The translations under genes were made by a program, and so were the position numbers. Positions 42,443 through 51,836 of a stretch of DNA of 64,000 bases are shown here, one piece after another. Source of the stretch: Sva-07 sp942492715 (lineage in GTDB: Bacteria > Actinomycetota > Acidimicrobiia > Acidimicrobiales > Ilumatobacteraceae); NCBI GenBank assembly GCA_942492715.1, contig CALOFW010000012.1, positions 248,001-312,000 of the forward strand, given 5' to 3'. Position 1 is the stretch's first letter. Each line of letters begins with the position of its first letter. The notes below the pieces were generated by a model. The model saw only the letters and a program-made list of their open reading frames with translations, was not told the DNA's origin and searched no databases.

Positions 42443-43396
42443 TCAGTCGATCTCCAGTCCCGCCACTGCAGCGAGGATCCGTGGTTCGGCAGGGTAGACG
42501 CCCGGGACGAAGCGCTCGCCCGTCAGACGTTCGTAGGCGTCCACGTAGCGCTCGGACGTGGCGGTCCACACCTCGGCGGGCAGGTCCGGTACCGGGCCGT
42601 TGCCGGTGTAGCCGACGTCGGCGAGCGCTCGTCGGACCACCTCTTTGTCGAGGCTCTCCGGCTCGGCGCCGGCGGCGAGCCGCTCGTCGTAGCTGTCGGC
42701 GACCCACCAGCGCGACGAGTCCGGCGTCAGTGCTTCGTCGATCAGGAGCAGCTCACCGTTCGCGGCAACGCCGAACTCGAACTTGGTGTCGGCGAGGATC
42801 AAGCCGACCTCGGCGCCTCGCTGCGCCGCCCGACGGAACAACTCGACGGCGGCCGACTCGACCCGGGCCCAGAGTTCGGGTTCGACGAATCCGCCCGACA
42901 CGACCTCGGCCGACGAGAGCGGCACGTCGTGGGTTCCGGCCTCACCCTTGGTGGTCGGCGTGACGATGGGGTCCGGCAGGGGTGTGTTCTTGCGCAAGCC
43001 CTCGGGGAAACGGTGGCCGTAGATCGTGCGGGCGCCGGCGGCGTACTGGGTCCACAGCGCGGTGTCGGTGACCCCGGTGATGTAGCCACGCACGACGACC
43101 TCGACGGTGAGTGGCATCACCTCGCGGGCGATCAGCACGTTCGGGTCGGGCGTGGAGAGCGCGTGGTTGGCGACGATGTCGCTCGTACGGCCGAACCACC
43201 ACATCGAGAGCTGGTTGAGGACCTGGCCCTTGTAGGGCACACAGGCGATGATCCGGTCGAAGGCGGAGAGCCGGTCGGTGGTGACGAACAGGCGACGGGC
43301 GTCGGGGAGGGCGTACGACACGCGGACCTTGCCGACGCGACGATCGCCGAGCGGGAGGTCGATGTCGTCGAGGGGCGTGGTGACCGGTGGCAACAT
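42443..43396 (-). CDS. purC: SAICAR synthetase
   Basis: ATP-dependent joining of CAIR and aspartate. 317 residues of the longer, yeast-like SAICAR synthetase type. GKVRVSYALPDARRLFVTTDRLSAFD is followed by IACVPYKGQVLNQLSMWWF, VVVRGYITGVTDTALW, LILADTKFEFGVAANGELLLIDEALTPDSSRWW. ATG at 43396 begins a typical N-terminus; the frame upstream is shadow. It sits 4 bp after the purQ stop. Confidence 0.95.
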   Translation of the reverse strand: MLPPVTTPLDDIDLPLGDRRVGKVRVSYALPDARRLFVTTDRLSAFDRIIACVPYKGQVLNQLSMWWFGRTSDIVANHALSTPDPNVLIAREVMPLTVEVVVRGYITGVTDTALWTQYAAGARTIYGHRFPEGLRKNTPLPDPIVTPTTKGEAGTHDVPLSSAEVVSGGFVEPELWARVESAAVELFRRAAQRGAEVGLILADTKFEFGVAANGELLLIDEALTPDSSRWWVADSYDERLAAGAEPESLDKEVVRRALADVGYTGNGPVPDLPAEVWTATSERYVDAYERLTGERFVPGVYPAEPRILAAVAGLEID

Positions 43397-43400
43397 GTGC

Positions 43401-44123
43401 TCAGAGTTCCTTGGCGTGGCGCACGCCGTTGTCGAACAGCCGCAGCCCGAGGTGTTGGGGCCCGCCGCCGCCACGGCGATGGCTGGGGTGTTGGCGGGCC
43501 ACGATGTGGTTCTCCGGATGCGGCATCAGGCCGAGCACGACGCCGGAGCGGTCGCAGACGCCGGCGATGTCGGCGACCGATCCGTTCGGGTTGGTGCTGC
43601 GGTAGCGCAACGCCACCTGGCCGGCCGCGGCCAGCGATTCCGGATCGGGATGCACGTAGCGCCCTTCGCCGTGGGCGATCGGGCAGTGGATCGGATCGGT
43701 GATGCCCTTGGTCCACAGTGAGGCGCTGTTGGGAACGCTGTCGAGCACGACCCACCGGCAGTCGAAGCGCCCCTGGGCGTTGTGCCCGAGCGCTCCGGGC
43801 AGCAGCCGTGTCCGCGTCAGGACCTGGAAACCGTTGCAGATTCCGATCACCGGGCGGCCGCGTTCGACGAAGTCCCTCAAGCGGTCGCCGACGCCGACGA
43901 CCAGGTCGAGTGCGAGCATGCGGCCGGCGCCGAGGGAATCGGCGTAGCTGAAGCCTCCCGCCACGACGGCGAGGCGCGCCTCGTCGAGCAGTTCGGGCTG
44001 GCGCACGAGCTCGGACGCCAGCACGATCCTCGGGCTTGCTCCGGCCAGTTCGAGCGCGGCCTCGACGTCGCGGTCGCGGTTGGTGCCGGGGCCGGCGATG
44101 ATGATCGCGGGGAGGCGGCTCAC
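43401..44123 (-). CDS. purQ: FGAM synthase glutaminase subunit PurQ
   Basis: Class I glutamine amidotransferase providing ammonia to PurL. 240 residues from GTG 44123. The nucleophile Cys is in GRPVIGICNGFQVLTRTRLLPG. The oxyanion and domain signature is VVAGGFSYADSLGAGRMLA, and the catalytic His/Glu pair lies in LGLMPHPENHIV. The GTG overlaps the purL stop by four bases. An open frame continues upstream as antisense or out-of-frame purL sequence and is not part of the gene. Confidence 0.94.
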   Translation of the reverse strand: MSRLPAIIIAGPGTNRDRDVEAALELAGASPRIVLASELVRQPELLDEARLAVVAGGFSYADSLGAGRMLALDLVVGVGDRLRDFVERGRPVIGICNGFQVLTRTRLLPGALGHNAQGRFDCRWVVLDSVPNSASLWTKGITDPIHCPIAHGEGRYVHPDPESLAAAGQVALRYRSTNPNGSVADIAGVCDRSGVVLGLMPHPENHIVARQHPSHRRGGGGPQHLGLRLFDNGVRHAKEL

Positions 44124-46966
44124 GAGTGGCCCTCCGGCTGGGCATGAGAGTTGAACGCGTCGGCGAGTTGCTGGACCGTGATCGGCTCGACACCCACGAT
44201 CTGGAGGATCGACGCGTGGTTCACCGTGCCGAGCACCATCGCCTGGCCGTCCATCACCTGAACGAACGCGTCGACCCGACGCGGTTGCACCTCCACGATC
44301 AGCCGCCCACTCGACTCCGCGAACAAGGCGGTGGTGCGATCGTCGTGGGGCAGTTGGTCGATCGTGGCGCCGAGGCGGCCGGCGATGCACATCTCGGCGA
44401 TCGCCACCGCAAGTCCGCCCTCGCTCACGTCGTGGCACGACTCGACGAGCCCGGCGCGGATGGCCGCATGCAGACGCCGGTAGGTGGCGGGCGCATCGGG
44501 CACCGGTGCCGGTGCCACTCCGGGCTGATTCGGTGCACCCCGCACCTTGTCGAGGTGGGAGCCGGCGAACTCGACGTCGGTGTCACCCACGATCAGCAGG
44601 GTGTTGCCGGCCTCGGCGAGGTCGGGGGTGACGGTGAGGTCGGCGTCGGGCACGTGGGCCACAGCCGTGATCACCAGCGTGGGCGGCACGGCGTGACGCT
44701 GACCGTCGGTGCCGACGTACTCGTTGTTGAGGGAGTCCTTGCCGGACACGAACGGCGCGTTGTACATGCGGGCGGCGCCGCAGCACCCTTCGACCGCAGC
44801 GACGAGCTCACCGAGCGTCGAGGCCCGCCGGGGATCGCCCCACGAGAAGTTGTCGAGGAGTGCGATGCGGTCGGGATCCGCGCCGACGGCGACCACGTTG
44901 CGGATCGCCTCGTCGACCACGGCGTACGCCATCGCCTCGGGGTCGTGCAGGCCGTACCACGGGTTGACGCCGATGCCGATCGCCAGCCCGTCGGATGCTG
45001 CGGGGTCGGCGAGCACCACGCCGTCGGCGGGACCGTCGGCGGCGGCGCCGACGAGCGGGCGCACCACCGTGGATCCCAGGATCTCGTGGTCGTAGCGGTG
45101 GATCGTGGCGGCCTTGGACGCGATGTTCGGGTGGGCGAGCAACTCGAGCAGCGTCGCCGCCGGGTCCTCGACGGTACGGCCCGTCCGCTCGCTGCGGTTC
45201 GGGTCGGGCAGCTCGGCGGACATGCGTCGCTGGGGGCGTCCGTCGTGGAGGAACGCGGTGTCGATGTCGGCGACGACGGTGCCACCGTGGCGTACCACGA
45301 GCTGGCCGTCGCCGGTGAACGCCCCGATGTCGGCGAGCTCGACCCCGACGCGCTCACATCGCGCTCGGAGGCCGAACAGATCGCCCGGAGCGACGGCGAC
45401 GACCATTCGCTCCTGGGCCTCGGACAGCCAGACCTCCCACGGCTCGAGGCCCGGGTACTTGCGCGGGACGAGGTCGAGTTCGATGTCGGCTCCGACGCCC
45501 TCGGCCATCTCGCCGACCGCCGAGGACAGGCCGCCGGCGCCGCAGTCGGTGATCGCCGTGTAGAGCTCTTCGGCACCGACGAGCGCGTCGATCAACAGCT
45601 TCTCGACGATCGGATCACCGATCTGCACGCTGGCGCCGGCGACCTCGCCGGTCGTCGCGTCCATCGTCGCCGACGAGAACGTCGCACCCCGGATGCCGTC
45701 GCGTCCGGTCGCTCCACCGAGCACCACGACCCGGTCGCCGGGGAACGGGCCGTCGTGGAGGGGACGTGACCGGGCGGTGCCGACGCACCCTGCGAAGACG
45801 AGTGGGTTCGTGGTGTAGGCGGGGTCGTACAGGATCGCGCCCGCCACGGTGGGCAGCCCGATCTTGTTGCCGTAGTCGGCGACGCCGTCGATCACGCCTT
45901 CGCGGATCCGGCGGGGATGCAGCGCGCCTGCGGGCAGCTCGGTGAGCGGGAGGTCGGCGGGGCCGAAGCAGAGCACGTCGGTGACCGCGATCGGGCGGTG
46001 CGCGATGCCGAGCACGTCGCGGATCACGCCGCCCACGCCGGTGTTCGCGCCGCCGAAGGGCTCGACCGCGGAGGGGTGGTTGTGGGTCTCGGCCTTGAGC
46101 GCCACGGTGGTGCCTTCGCTGAACTCGACCACGCCGGCGTTGCCGACGAACGCCGAGCGCACGAACGGGGCGTCGATCGACTCGGTGCACTCACGCAGCT
46201 GGCCCAGCAACGGGGGCACCTCGGCGCCACCGTCGGGGCCGCCGGTGGCGTCGATCACCGCACGGAACGTCTTGTGGGAGCAGTGTTCGCTCCAGGTCTG
46301 TGCCAGGGTCTCGATCTCGACGTCGCTGATGTCACGGGCGAGGCGGGCGTACTCGTCGCGGATGACGCGCAGCTCCTCGATGTCGAGCGACAGGGCCCGT
46401 TCGTCGTTCAGTGCGAGCAGTCCGGTGTCGTCGAGCCCGCGTATCGGGATCAGCTCGGCAGCGGCAGGGGAGGGGTGCTCGTCGACGTGGGGTGCCTCGA
46501 TCGTGCCGGCACACCACCGCTCGATCACCGGGTTCGCGATCAGACGGCGGACGACGTCGTCGGCCACGTCGTCGTCGAGGGCCGGGACGAACTCGACCCG
46601 GCGGCCGGTTGCGGCGCCGGTGAGGCCCACACCCAGCTGTGTCGCGGCGTGGCGGACGGCGTCGGCGGCGGTGTCGGTGACGCCCGGCAGGAGCGTGATC
46701 TCGACGCCGGGCGCGGTCGGGGCGTCCCAGGTTCCCCGTTGGAGCAACGGGTCGACGAGCACGGCGTGCAGGCGCTCGCGAGCGTCGGCGTCGATCTCTC
46801 CGTCGATGAACACGATGTCGGCGACGTCGACGTGGCCGCCGAGGCCGAGGCCGAGATGTTCGATGGCAGCCACGATCGCCCCACCGCGTGGGTCCGGATC
46901 GAGGGTGCGAATGGTCAGACGATGCCGGGTGGCCACCACTGCGACCCTACGGATCGCGTCGGCCAC
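44120..46966 (-). CDS. purL: FGAM synthase PurL with two fused N-terminal PurS-like domains
   Basis: Converts FGAR to FGAM using ammonia from PurQ. 948 residues, about 200 more than the small bacterial PurL. The extension holds two PurS-like repeats: one near 10-85 (LDPDPRGGAIVAAIEHLGL and VDPLLQRGTW), the other near 90-160 (ITLLPGVTDTAADAVRHAA and LIANPVIERWC). The PurL body follows with TLAQTWSEHCSHKTFRAVID, KAETHNHPSAVEPFGGANTGVGG and DCGAGGLSSAVGEMAEGVG. This mimics the N-terminal PurS-dimer-like domain of large eukaryotic or enterobacterial FGAR-AT, yet PurQ is separate. The start is GTG 46966; later GTGs are possible. Confidence 0.93.
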   Translation of the reverse strand: MADAIRRVAVVATRHRLTIRTLDPDPRGGAIVAAIEHLGLGLGGHVDVADIVFIDGEIDADARERLHAVLVDPLLQRGTWDAPTAPGVEITLLPGVTDTAADAVRHAATQLGVGLTGAATGRRVEFVPALDDDVADDVVRRLIANPVIERWCAGTIEAPHVDEHPSPAAAELIPIRGLDDTGLLALNDERALSLDIEELRVIRDEYARLARDISDVEIETLAQTWSEHCSHKTFRAVIDATGGPDGGAEVPPLLGQLRECTESIDAPFVRSAFVGNAGVVEFSEGTTVALKAETHNHPSAVEPFGGANTGVGGVIRDVLGIAHRPIAVTDVLCFGPADLPLTELPAGALHPRRIREGVIDGVADYGNKIGLPTVAGAILYDPAYTTNPLVFAGCVGTARSRPLHDGPFPGDRVVVLGGATGRDGIRGATFSSATMDATTGEVAGASVQIGDPIVEKLLIDALVGAEELYTAITDCGAGGLSSAVGEMAEGVGADIELDLVPRKYPGLEPWEVWLSEAQERMVVAVAPGDLFGLRARCERVGVELADIGAFTGDGQLVVRHGGTVVADIDTAFLHDGRPQRRMSAELPDPNRSERTGRTVEDPAATLLELLAHPNIASKAATIHRYDHEILGSTVVRPLVGAAADGPADGVVLADPAASDGLAIGIGVNPWYGLHDPEAMAYAVVDEAIRNVVAVGADPDRIALLDNFSWGDPRRASTLGELVAAVEGCCGAARMYNAPFVSGKDSLNNEYVGTDGQRHAVPPTLVITAVAHVPDADLTVTPDLAEAGNTLLIVGDTDVEFAGSHLDKVRGAPNQPGVAPAPVPDAPATYRRLHAAIRAGLVESCHDVSEGGLAVAIAEMCIAGRLGATIDQLPHDDRTTALFAESSGRLIVEVQPRRVDAFVQVMDGQAMVLGTVNHASILQIVGVEPITVQQLADAFNSHAQPEGHS

Positions 46967-47014
46967 CCAGGGGCCGCTTGTACGAAATGTTTCAGCCCGG
47001 TGGTCGGGCCGGTG

Positions 47015-48127
47015 TCAGAGTCCGAGGTTGAAGAGCGCTGAAGCGGTCAGTGGCTGCACCATGTCCTCGGTGGGGAACACCGGCTGCCACTCGTCGGGCG
47101 ACAGCGACGTGATCGTGATCGTCTCACCGCCGAGCTCGGGTGGCATGATCGACTTGCGGACGATGCCGGTGTCGTCGATCCATGCTTCGATCACCAGCGA
47201 TTCGACCGGGTCGGTTCCCACCTGCAGCGTCACACCGGCGGGCAGAACAGGGGTTGCCGGGGGTGGCGCAATCGCCTCGGCGCCGGGGTCGACCGGAGCA
47301 GCGGCCGCGGCCGGCTGCGCGGCCTGCACGATGGTGGCGGGATCGACCGACATCAGGAGTCGGTGGGTTGCAGCGGTTCCGACGGTCGACTCGGTCGCCC
47401 GGTCGATGGTGACCGACCCACGGATCGACGGGGGGATCAGCTGGTCGAGCGTGCGGATCCAGCGGGCCTGGCCGAACTCGGAGTCGACGGGGAAGTTCCC
47501 CCGGTCGAGGCGGTACCAGGTCGGTTCGTCGACGCGGCGGATCACGGCCTGGTCGAAGACCGTCAGTACCTCCAGGTCGGGGGCATCACCGCGGTCGATG
47601 ACCACACGGGAGATGGCGCGGTCGAAATCACTGGTCACCTCGTAGCGCTGGGGGCCGCGCATCGAGTCCTGCCGTTCCACCGTGAACGTGGCGGTCCGGA
47701 CGGGGATCGGTGTCGCCGTGGCGGTGGGGAACACCGTCGGCGCCGCTGGTTCGTCGATCGAGTCGTCGCCGGTGGCGAGCTCCATCAGTTGCGACCCGTA
47801 GGTGAACCCGGCATAGGTGGCGCCGCCGATCACGGCGAGCACGAGCAACCACGTGACGCCGCGCCGACCGCGGCCCTTGCGCGCCGGGGGTCGTTGGGGT
47901 GTTGGATTCGGCGACCACTGTTCGCTCATCGTCGCGAACGGATTCGCCGTCGGAGCCGTCGCCGGACGAGGGACCGCGGCGGCCACCTGGGGCAACATCG
48001 GAGCCTGGTCGACCTGGTTCGGAGGGGTGGGAACCGGACGCGCCGGCGGTGGTGGCGGGGGCGGCGGAAAGCCCGACTCCGCAGAGGCGCCGGCCGGTAC
48101 CGCATGGAGTTCGGTCGTGTTCGGCAT
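47015..48127 (-). CDS. Single-pass membrane protein with proline-rich N-terminus
   Basis: 370 residues. The first 85 residues are Pro/Ala-rich and disordered (a run of eight prolines near residue 22), then basic residues RKGRGRRG lead into one transmembrane helix (VTWLLVLAVIGGATYAGFTY, about 90-110). The extracytoplasmic part, about 120-370, is a mostly beta domain with a fold reminiscent of LppX/LprG-like lipoprotein carriers (TVERQDSMRGPQRYEVTSDFD, VTIDRATESTVG). That comparison is tentative. Function unknown. It lies 48 bp after the purL start region on the same strand but is probably transcribed separately. Confidence 0.75.
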   Translation of the reverse strand: MPNTTELHAVPAGASAESGFPPPPPPPPARPVPTPPNQVDQAPMLPQVAAAVPRPATAPTANPFATMSEQWSPNPTPQRPPARKGRGRRGVTWLLVLAVIGGATYAGFTYGSQLMELATGDDSIDEPAAPTVFPTATATPIPVRTATFTVERQDSMRGPQRYEVTSDFDRAISRVVIDRGDAPDLEVLTVFDQAVIRRVDEPTWYRLDRGNFPVDSEFGQARWIRTLDQLIPPSIRGSVTIDRATESTVGTAATHRLLMSVDPATIVQAAQPAAAAAPVDPGAEAIAPPPATPVLPAGVTLQVGTDPVESLVIEAWIDDTGIVRKSIMPPELGGETITITSLSPDEWQPVFPTEDMVQPLTASALFNLGL

Positions 48128-48198
48128 GCAGTGATGTCATCGGCATCCCTGCCGGTGGGCTTGAGCAGCGTCTTGCCGCTCGGCCCTAGGCTCGGGCG

Positions 48199-49530
48199 AT
48201 GGTCCGCACGTCGACGCGAACGGTGGTGGTCGGTGCGGGTTCGGCCGGCTGTGTGGCGGCATCCCGTCTCTCCGAGCGTGACGACCACGAGGTCGTGCTG
48301 CTCGAATCGGGCCCCGACCTCGCGCCCGGTGCCGTGCCCGACGCGATCGACGGGCCCGACTTCCTCGAGGCCCTCGAGCTCCCCGACCGGACGATCACCG
48401 ACCTCGTCGCGAGCAGGGTGACGGGCGGCCCGCTGGCTCCGTACCGGCGCGGGACCGGCATCGGCGGCTCGTCGGCTGTCAACGCGCTCGTCGCGCTCCG
48501 AGGTGACCCGGAGACCTACCGCCGGTGGGGGTGGGACGAGGCCGCTGCTGCGTGGTCGAGGGTCGCCCTGCCGGAGGAACCACCGGAAGAGGACGAACTC
48601 GGCGCCGTCGATCGGGCGCTCCTCGCCGCTGCGCCCGATGCGTATCCGGCGTCGCTCACGCGGCGCGCCGGCCGACGGATCACCTCCGCCGAGGCCTATC
48701 TGTGGCCGGCGTTGGCTCGCACGAACCTGGATGTGCGTGCCCACACCCCCGTTGACCGGGTCGTGTTCGAGGGGCGGACCGCCGTCGGGGTCGAACTCGC
48801 CGACGGCGAACATGTCGCAGCCGATCGAGTCGTCCTCGCCGCGGGTGCACTCCACAGCCCGGCACTGTTGTTGCGCTCGGGCGTCGACACGGCCGGCGTC
48901 GGCGAGGGTCTGCAGGACCATCCATCGGTGGCGTTCACCCTCCAACTCCGTGCCGGCGTGCCGTCGTCCCCGATCGGGCTCGTCATCGGCTCGTTGTGTC
49001 GGCGCGCTGGCATCCAGTTCCTCCCGATGAATCACGCAGGAGCGGACGCACCCGGGCTCGGCGTGTTGCTGGTCGCGCTGATGACGCCGCACAGTCGGAG
49101 CGGCACCGTGGTGCTCGACCCCGACAACCCCTCGGGGCAGCCGGCCGTCGATTTCGCTCTGCTCGAGGATCCTGCCGACACCGACGCGCTCGTCGCCGGC
49201 GTCGCCGAGGCGCGGCGGCTGCTGGCGGCGCCGTCGTTCGCCGAGATCTCCGAGCGCGTCCTGATCGACGCCTGGGGGACGCCGATCGACGCGCTGGGCG
49301 ACGAGGAGGCGGTCCGCGGATGGCTGCCGACGGTGGTCGGTGACTACGTGCACGCATCGAGCACCTGCGCGATGGGCACGGTCGTCGACCGCGACGGCGC
49401 TGTCCACGGCTACGAGCGACTGCGCGTGTGCGATGCGTCGGTCTTCCCCACGATCCCCGACGCCAACACCCACCTCCCCACAACCATGCTCGCGGAGCTG
49501 TTGGTCGGCCGGTGGATGGAGCGCCGCTGA
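48199..49530 (+). CDS. GMC-family FAD oxidoreductase
   Basis: 443-residue flavoprotein of the glucose-methanol-choline family. The N-terminal FAD motif is VVVGAGSAGCVAASRLSERD, with ESGPD downstream. The second signature GTGIGGSSAVNALVALRGD and the FAD/substrate segment AAGALHSPALLLRSGV are present. The C-terminal active-site region has His in YVHASSTCAMGTVVD and Asn/His in DANTHLPTTMLAE. It is shorter than typical choline dehydrogenases (about 550), closer to compact actinobacterial members such as the mycofactocin-associated MftG, but no mycofactocin gene is visible. The substrate alcohol is unknown. Confidence 0.88.
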   Translation: MVRTSTRTVVVGAGSAGCVAASRLSERDDHEVVLLESGPDLAPGAVPDAIDGPDFLEALELPDRTITDLVASRVTGGPLAPYRRGTGIGGSSAVNALVALRGDPETYRRWGWDEAAAAWSRVALPEEPPEEDELGAVDRALLAAAPDAYPASLTRRAGRRITSAEAYLWPALARTNLDVRAHTPVDRVVFEGRTAVGVELADGEHVAADRVVLAAGALHSPALLLRSGVDTAGVGEGLQDHPSVAFTLQLRAGVPSSPIGLVIGSLCRRAGIQFLPMNHAGADAPGLGVLLVALMTPHSRSGTVVLDPDNPSGQPAVDFALLEDPADTDALVAGVAEARRLLAAPSFAEISERVLIDAWGTPIDALGDEEAVRGWLPTVVGDYVHASSTCAMGTVVDRDGAVHGYERLRVCDASVFPTIPDANTHLPTTMLAELLVGRWMERR

Positions 49531-49558
49531 CGCCATTGCCGGATCAGGATGACGTGAC

Positions 49559-50536
49559 ATGATGACTGCCATGCCCACCCACGACGACTACACCCTGGGG
49601 CTCCACGAGCTGGGCGACGGCTGCCACGCCTACCTCCAGCCAGACGGCGGTTGGGGATGGAGCAACGCCGGTCTGATCGTCGGTGACGGGCAATCGCTCC
49701 TCGTCGACACGCTGTTCGATCTCGATCTCACTGCGGCGATGCTCGATGCGATGGCCGCCGTCACGGCGGGCGCCCCTGTCGACACCGTGGTGAACACCCA
49801 CGCCAACGGTGACCACTGCTACGGCAACGGCGAAGTCACCCGGCGCCGTCCCGACGTGGAGATCGTCGCGTCGTCGGCGACCGCGCACGAGATGGCGGAG
49901 GTCCCGCCGGCGATGCTCGCCGCGCTCAACCAGGCGCCCGGCGACGTCGGCGAGCTGTTCCGGTCGTTCTTCGGGGAGTTCCACTTCGACGGCATCGAGC
50001 TCGTGCCGCCCACCCGAACCTTCGACGACCGACTCGAACTCGACGTCGCCGGACGACGCGTCGAGCTGATCGAGGTGGGCCCGGCCCACACCGCCGGTGA
50101 CACGATCGTCCACGTGCCCGATTCCCGCACGGTCTACACCGGCGACATCCTCTTCATCGGCGGCACACCGATCGTGTGGGCCGGGCCCTTGTCGAACTGG
50201 ATCGCGGCGTGCGACCTGATGCTCGGGCTCGGGGTCGACACGGTGGTGCCGGGTCACGGCCCGCTCACCGACACCGCAGGCATCGTGGCGGTGCGCGACT
50301 ACCTGGGCGTGGTCGACGAACAAGCGGCTGCGGCGCACGACGCCGGCGTCGATGCCTTCGACGCCGCCCGCGACATCGGGCGGGCGCTCGCCGCCGATGA
50401 TCGTTTCGCCGACTGGGGCGAGCAGGGTCGGATCGCGGTGAACGTCGAGACCGTCTACCGAACGCTCGATCCGGCGCATCACACCCCCGATGTCGTCGAA
50501 CAGTTCCGGCGCATGGCCGAGATCGAACGCGCATGA
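49559..50536 (+). CDS. Metallo-beta-lactamase-fold hydrolase
   Basis: 325 residues (ATGs at 49559, 49562 and 49571 are all possible). Metal motif NTHANGDHCYGNGEV replaces the usual HxHxDH with HxNGDH, as in several MBL subfamilies. Further ligands lie in VGPAHTAGDTIVHV, PDSRTVYTGDILFIGGTPIV and VVPGHGPLTDTAGI. The fold is secure; the substrate is unknown. It is followed 13 bp later by the lycopene cyclase gene on the same strand. Confidence 0.88.
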   Translation: MMTAMPTHDDYTLGLHELGDGCHAYLQPDGGWGWSNAGLIVGDGQSLLVDTLFDLDLTAAMLDAMAAVTAGAPVDTVVNTHANGDHCYGNGEVTRRRPDVEIVASSATAHEMAEVPPAMLAALNQAPGDVGELFRSFFGEFHFDGIELVPPTRTFDDRLELDVAGRRVELIEVGPAHTAGDTIVHVPDSRTVYTGDILFIGGTPIVWAGPLSNWIAACDLMLGLGVDTVVPGHGPLTDTAGIVAVRDYLGVVDEQAAAAHDAGVDAFDAARDIGRALAADDRFADWGEQGRIAVNVETVYRTLDPAHHTPDVVEQFRRMAEIERA

Positions 50537-50549
50537 TCCGCCGACCTCG

Positions 50550-51836
50550 ATGAGCGCCGGCGAACCGATCCGTCTCGTCGACGTGATCGTGATCGGCGAC
50601 GGCCCGGCCGGCAGTGCGCTGGCCGCTGCGTGCGGGCGACGTGGCGTCGACGTCGTACTGGTCGGACCCGATCTCGCCTGGGAGCAGACCTACGGCACCT
50701 GGGTCGACGACCTCGCCGAGGTCGAGGGCCTGGCGGACGTGGCCACCGTGCTCGGTGTCACGATCGATTCGATCGCCGTGCACACCGACCGGTCGCGCGA
50801 GCTCCGACGGTCGTACGGCCTCTTCGACAACGAGGCGCTCCGTCGGGTCGTGCGCGGCGATGTCGAGCACGTCCGCGGACGCGTCGACAACGTGGCGTCG
50901 GCACCCGACGGCGCCACCCGCCATCGCGTCCATGTGGCGCCTTCCGCGTCCGGCCCGGTGATGTCGGGCGAGGCGATCGAGTTCCGCGCCCGCCTGGTCG
51001 TCGACACCGCAGGGTGGCCGTCGTCGTTCGCTCACCGATCGAGCACCACCGCGCCTGCGTGGCAGACCGCGATGGGCGTCGTCCTGGCGGAGCCACCCGA
51101 CGGCGACCTGGGCGAGGCCACCTGGATGGACTTCCGGGCGGTCGGGGCAGGCGCACCTCCGGCCCGGCGCTCCTCGATCGGTCCGCACGGCGTCACCACG
51201 TTCTGCTACTCGCTGCCGGTCCGCGACGGCTGGATGGTGGAGGAGACGGTGCTCGCAGCGCGCCCCGCCGTCGAGCCGATCGCGCTGCTTCCCCGCCTGG
51301 CCGCCCGCCTCGGCCGGCACCCCGACGACGTGCTCGCCGCCGCTGTGCGCACCGAGTACGTGCGGATTCCGATGGGCGGCGCCCGACCGGACGACGATCA
51401 GCCCGTGGTGGCGTTCGGCGCGGCGGCCGGGTACGTCCATCCGGCGACCGGGTTCAGCGTCACTGCGTCGCTGCGGGCAGCGCCGCGAGTCGGCGACGCG
51501 GTGGTGGAGGCGCTGGCGGCCACGAGTTCCTCGGCGGCGGCCGACTCGTCGCTGGTGAGCGACGCGGTGTGGACCGCAGCGATGCGACGCACCCGTGTGC
51601 TCCACGACTACGGGCTCGAGGTCCTGCTGCGCCAGGACGACGACGAGGTCCGAGCGTTCTTCGGGGAGTTCTTCGATCTTCCCACCGAGCAGTGGAGCAG
51701 CTACCTCCGGATCGACACGCCGCCCGGCGAACTCGCGGCTGTGATGATGCGGCTGTTCAGTGCGTCGTCGTGGTCGATGCGGCGTCGGCTGATGTCGGGG
51801 AATCCGCTCGCGTTCGCTCGTCTGTTGCGTCCGTGA
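50550..51836 (+). CDS. Lycopene cyclase (CrtL/CrtY-type flavoprotein)
   Basis: 428 residues. Cyclises the ends of lycopene to beta-rings in carotenoid synthesis. The N-terminal dinucleotide motif is VIVIGDGPAGSALAAACGRRG, followed by the cyclase signature WEQTYGTWVDDLAE. The MDFR motif at about 192, MVEETVLAARP, RIPMGGARP and the closing FGAAAGYVHPATGFSV match plant-type and actinobacterial cyclases. No other carotenoid gene is nearby. It might serve carotenoid pigments or, via retinal, a rhodopsin elsewhere; that is inference. Its last 80 bp overlap the convergent SURF1 gene. Confidence 0.87.
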   Translation: MSAGEPIRLVDVIVIGDGPAGSALAAACGRRGVDVVLVGPDLAWEQTYGTWVDDLAEVEGLADVATVLGVTIDSIAVHTDRSRELRRSYGLFDNEALRRVVRGDVEHVRGRVDNVASAPDGATRHRVHVAPSASGPVMSGEAIEFRARLVVDTAGWPSSFAHRSSTTAPAWQTAMGVVLAEPPDGDLGEATWMDFRAVGAGAPPARRSSIGPHGVTTFCYSLPVRDGWMVEETVLAARPAVEPIALLPRLAARLGRHPDDVLAAAVRTEYVRIPMGGARPDDDQPVVAFGAAAGYVHPATGFSVTASLRAAPRVGDAVVEALAATSSSAAADSSLVSDAVWTAAMRRTRVLHDYGLEVLLRQDDDEVRAFFGEFFDLPTEQWSSYLRIDTPPGELAAVMMRLFSASSWSMRRRLMSGNPLAFARLLRP

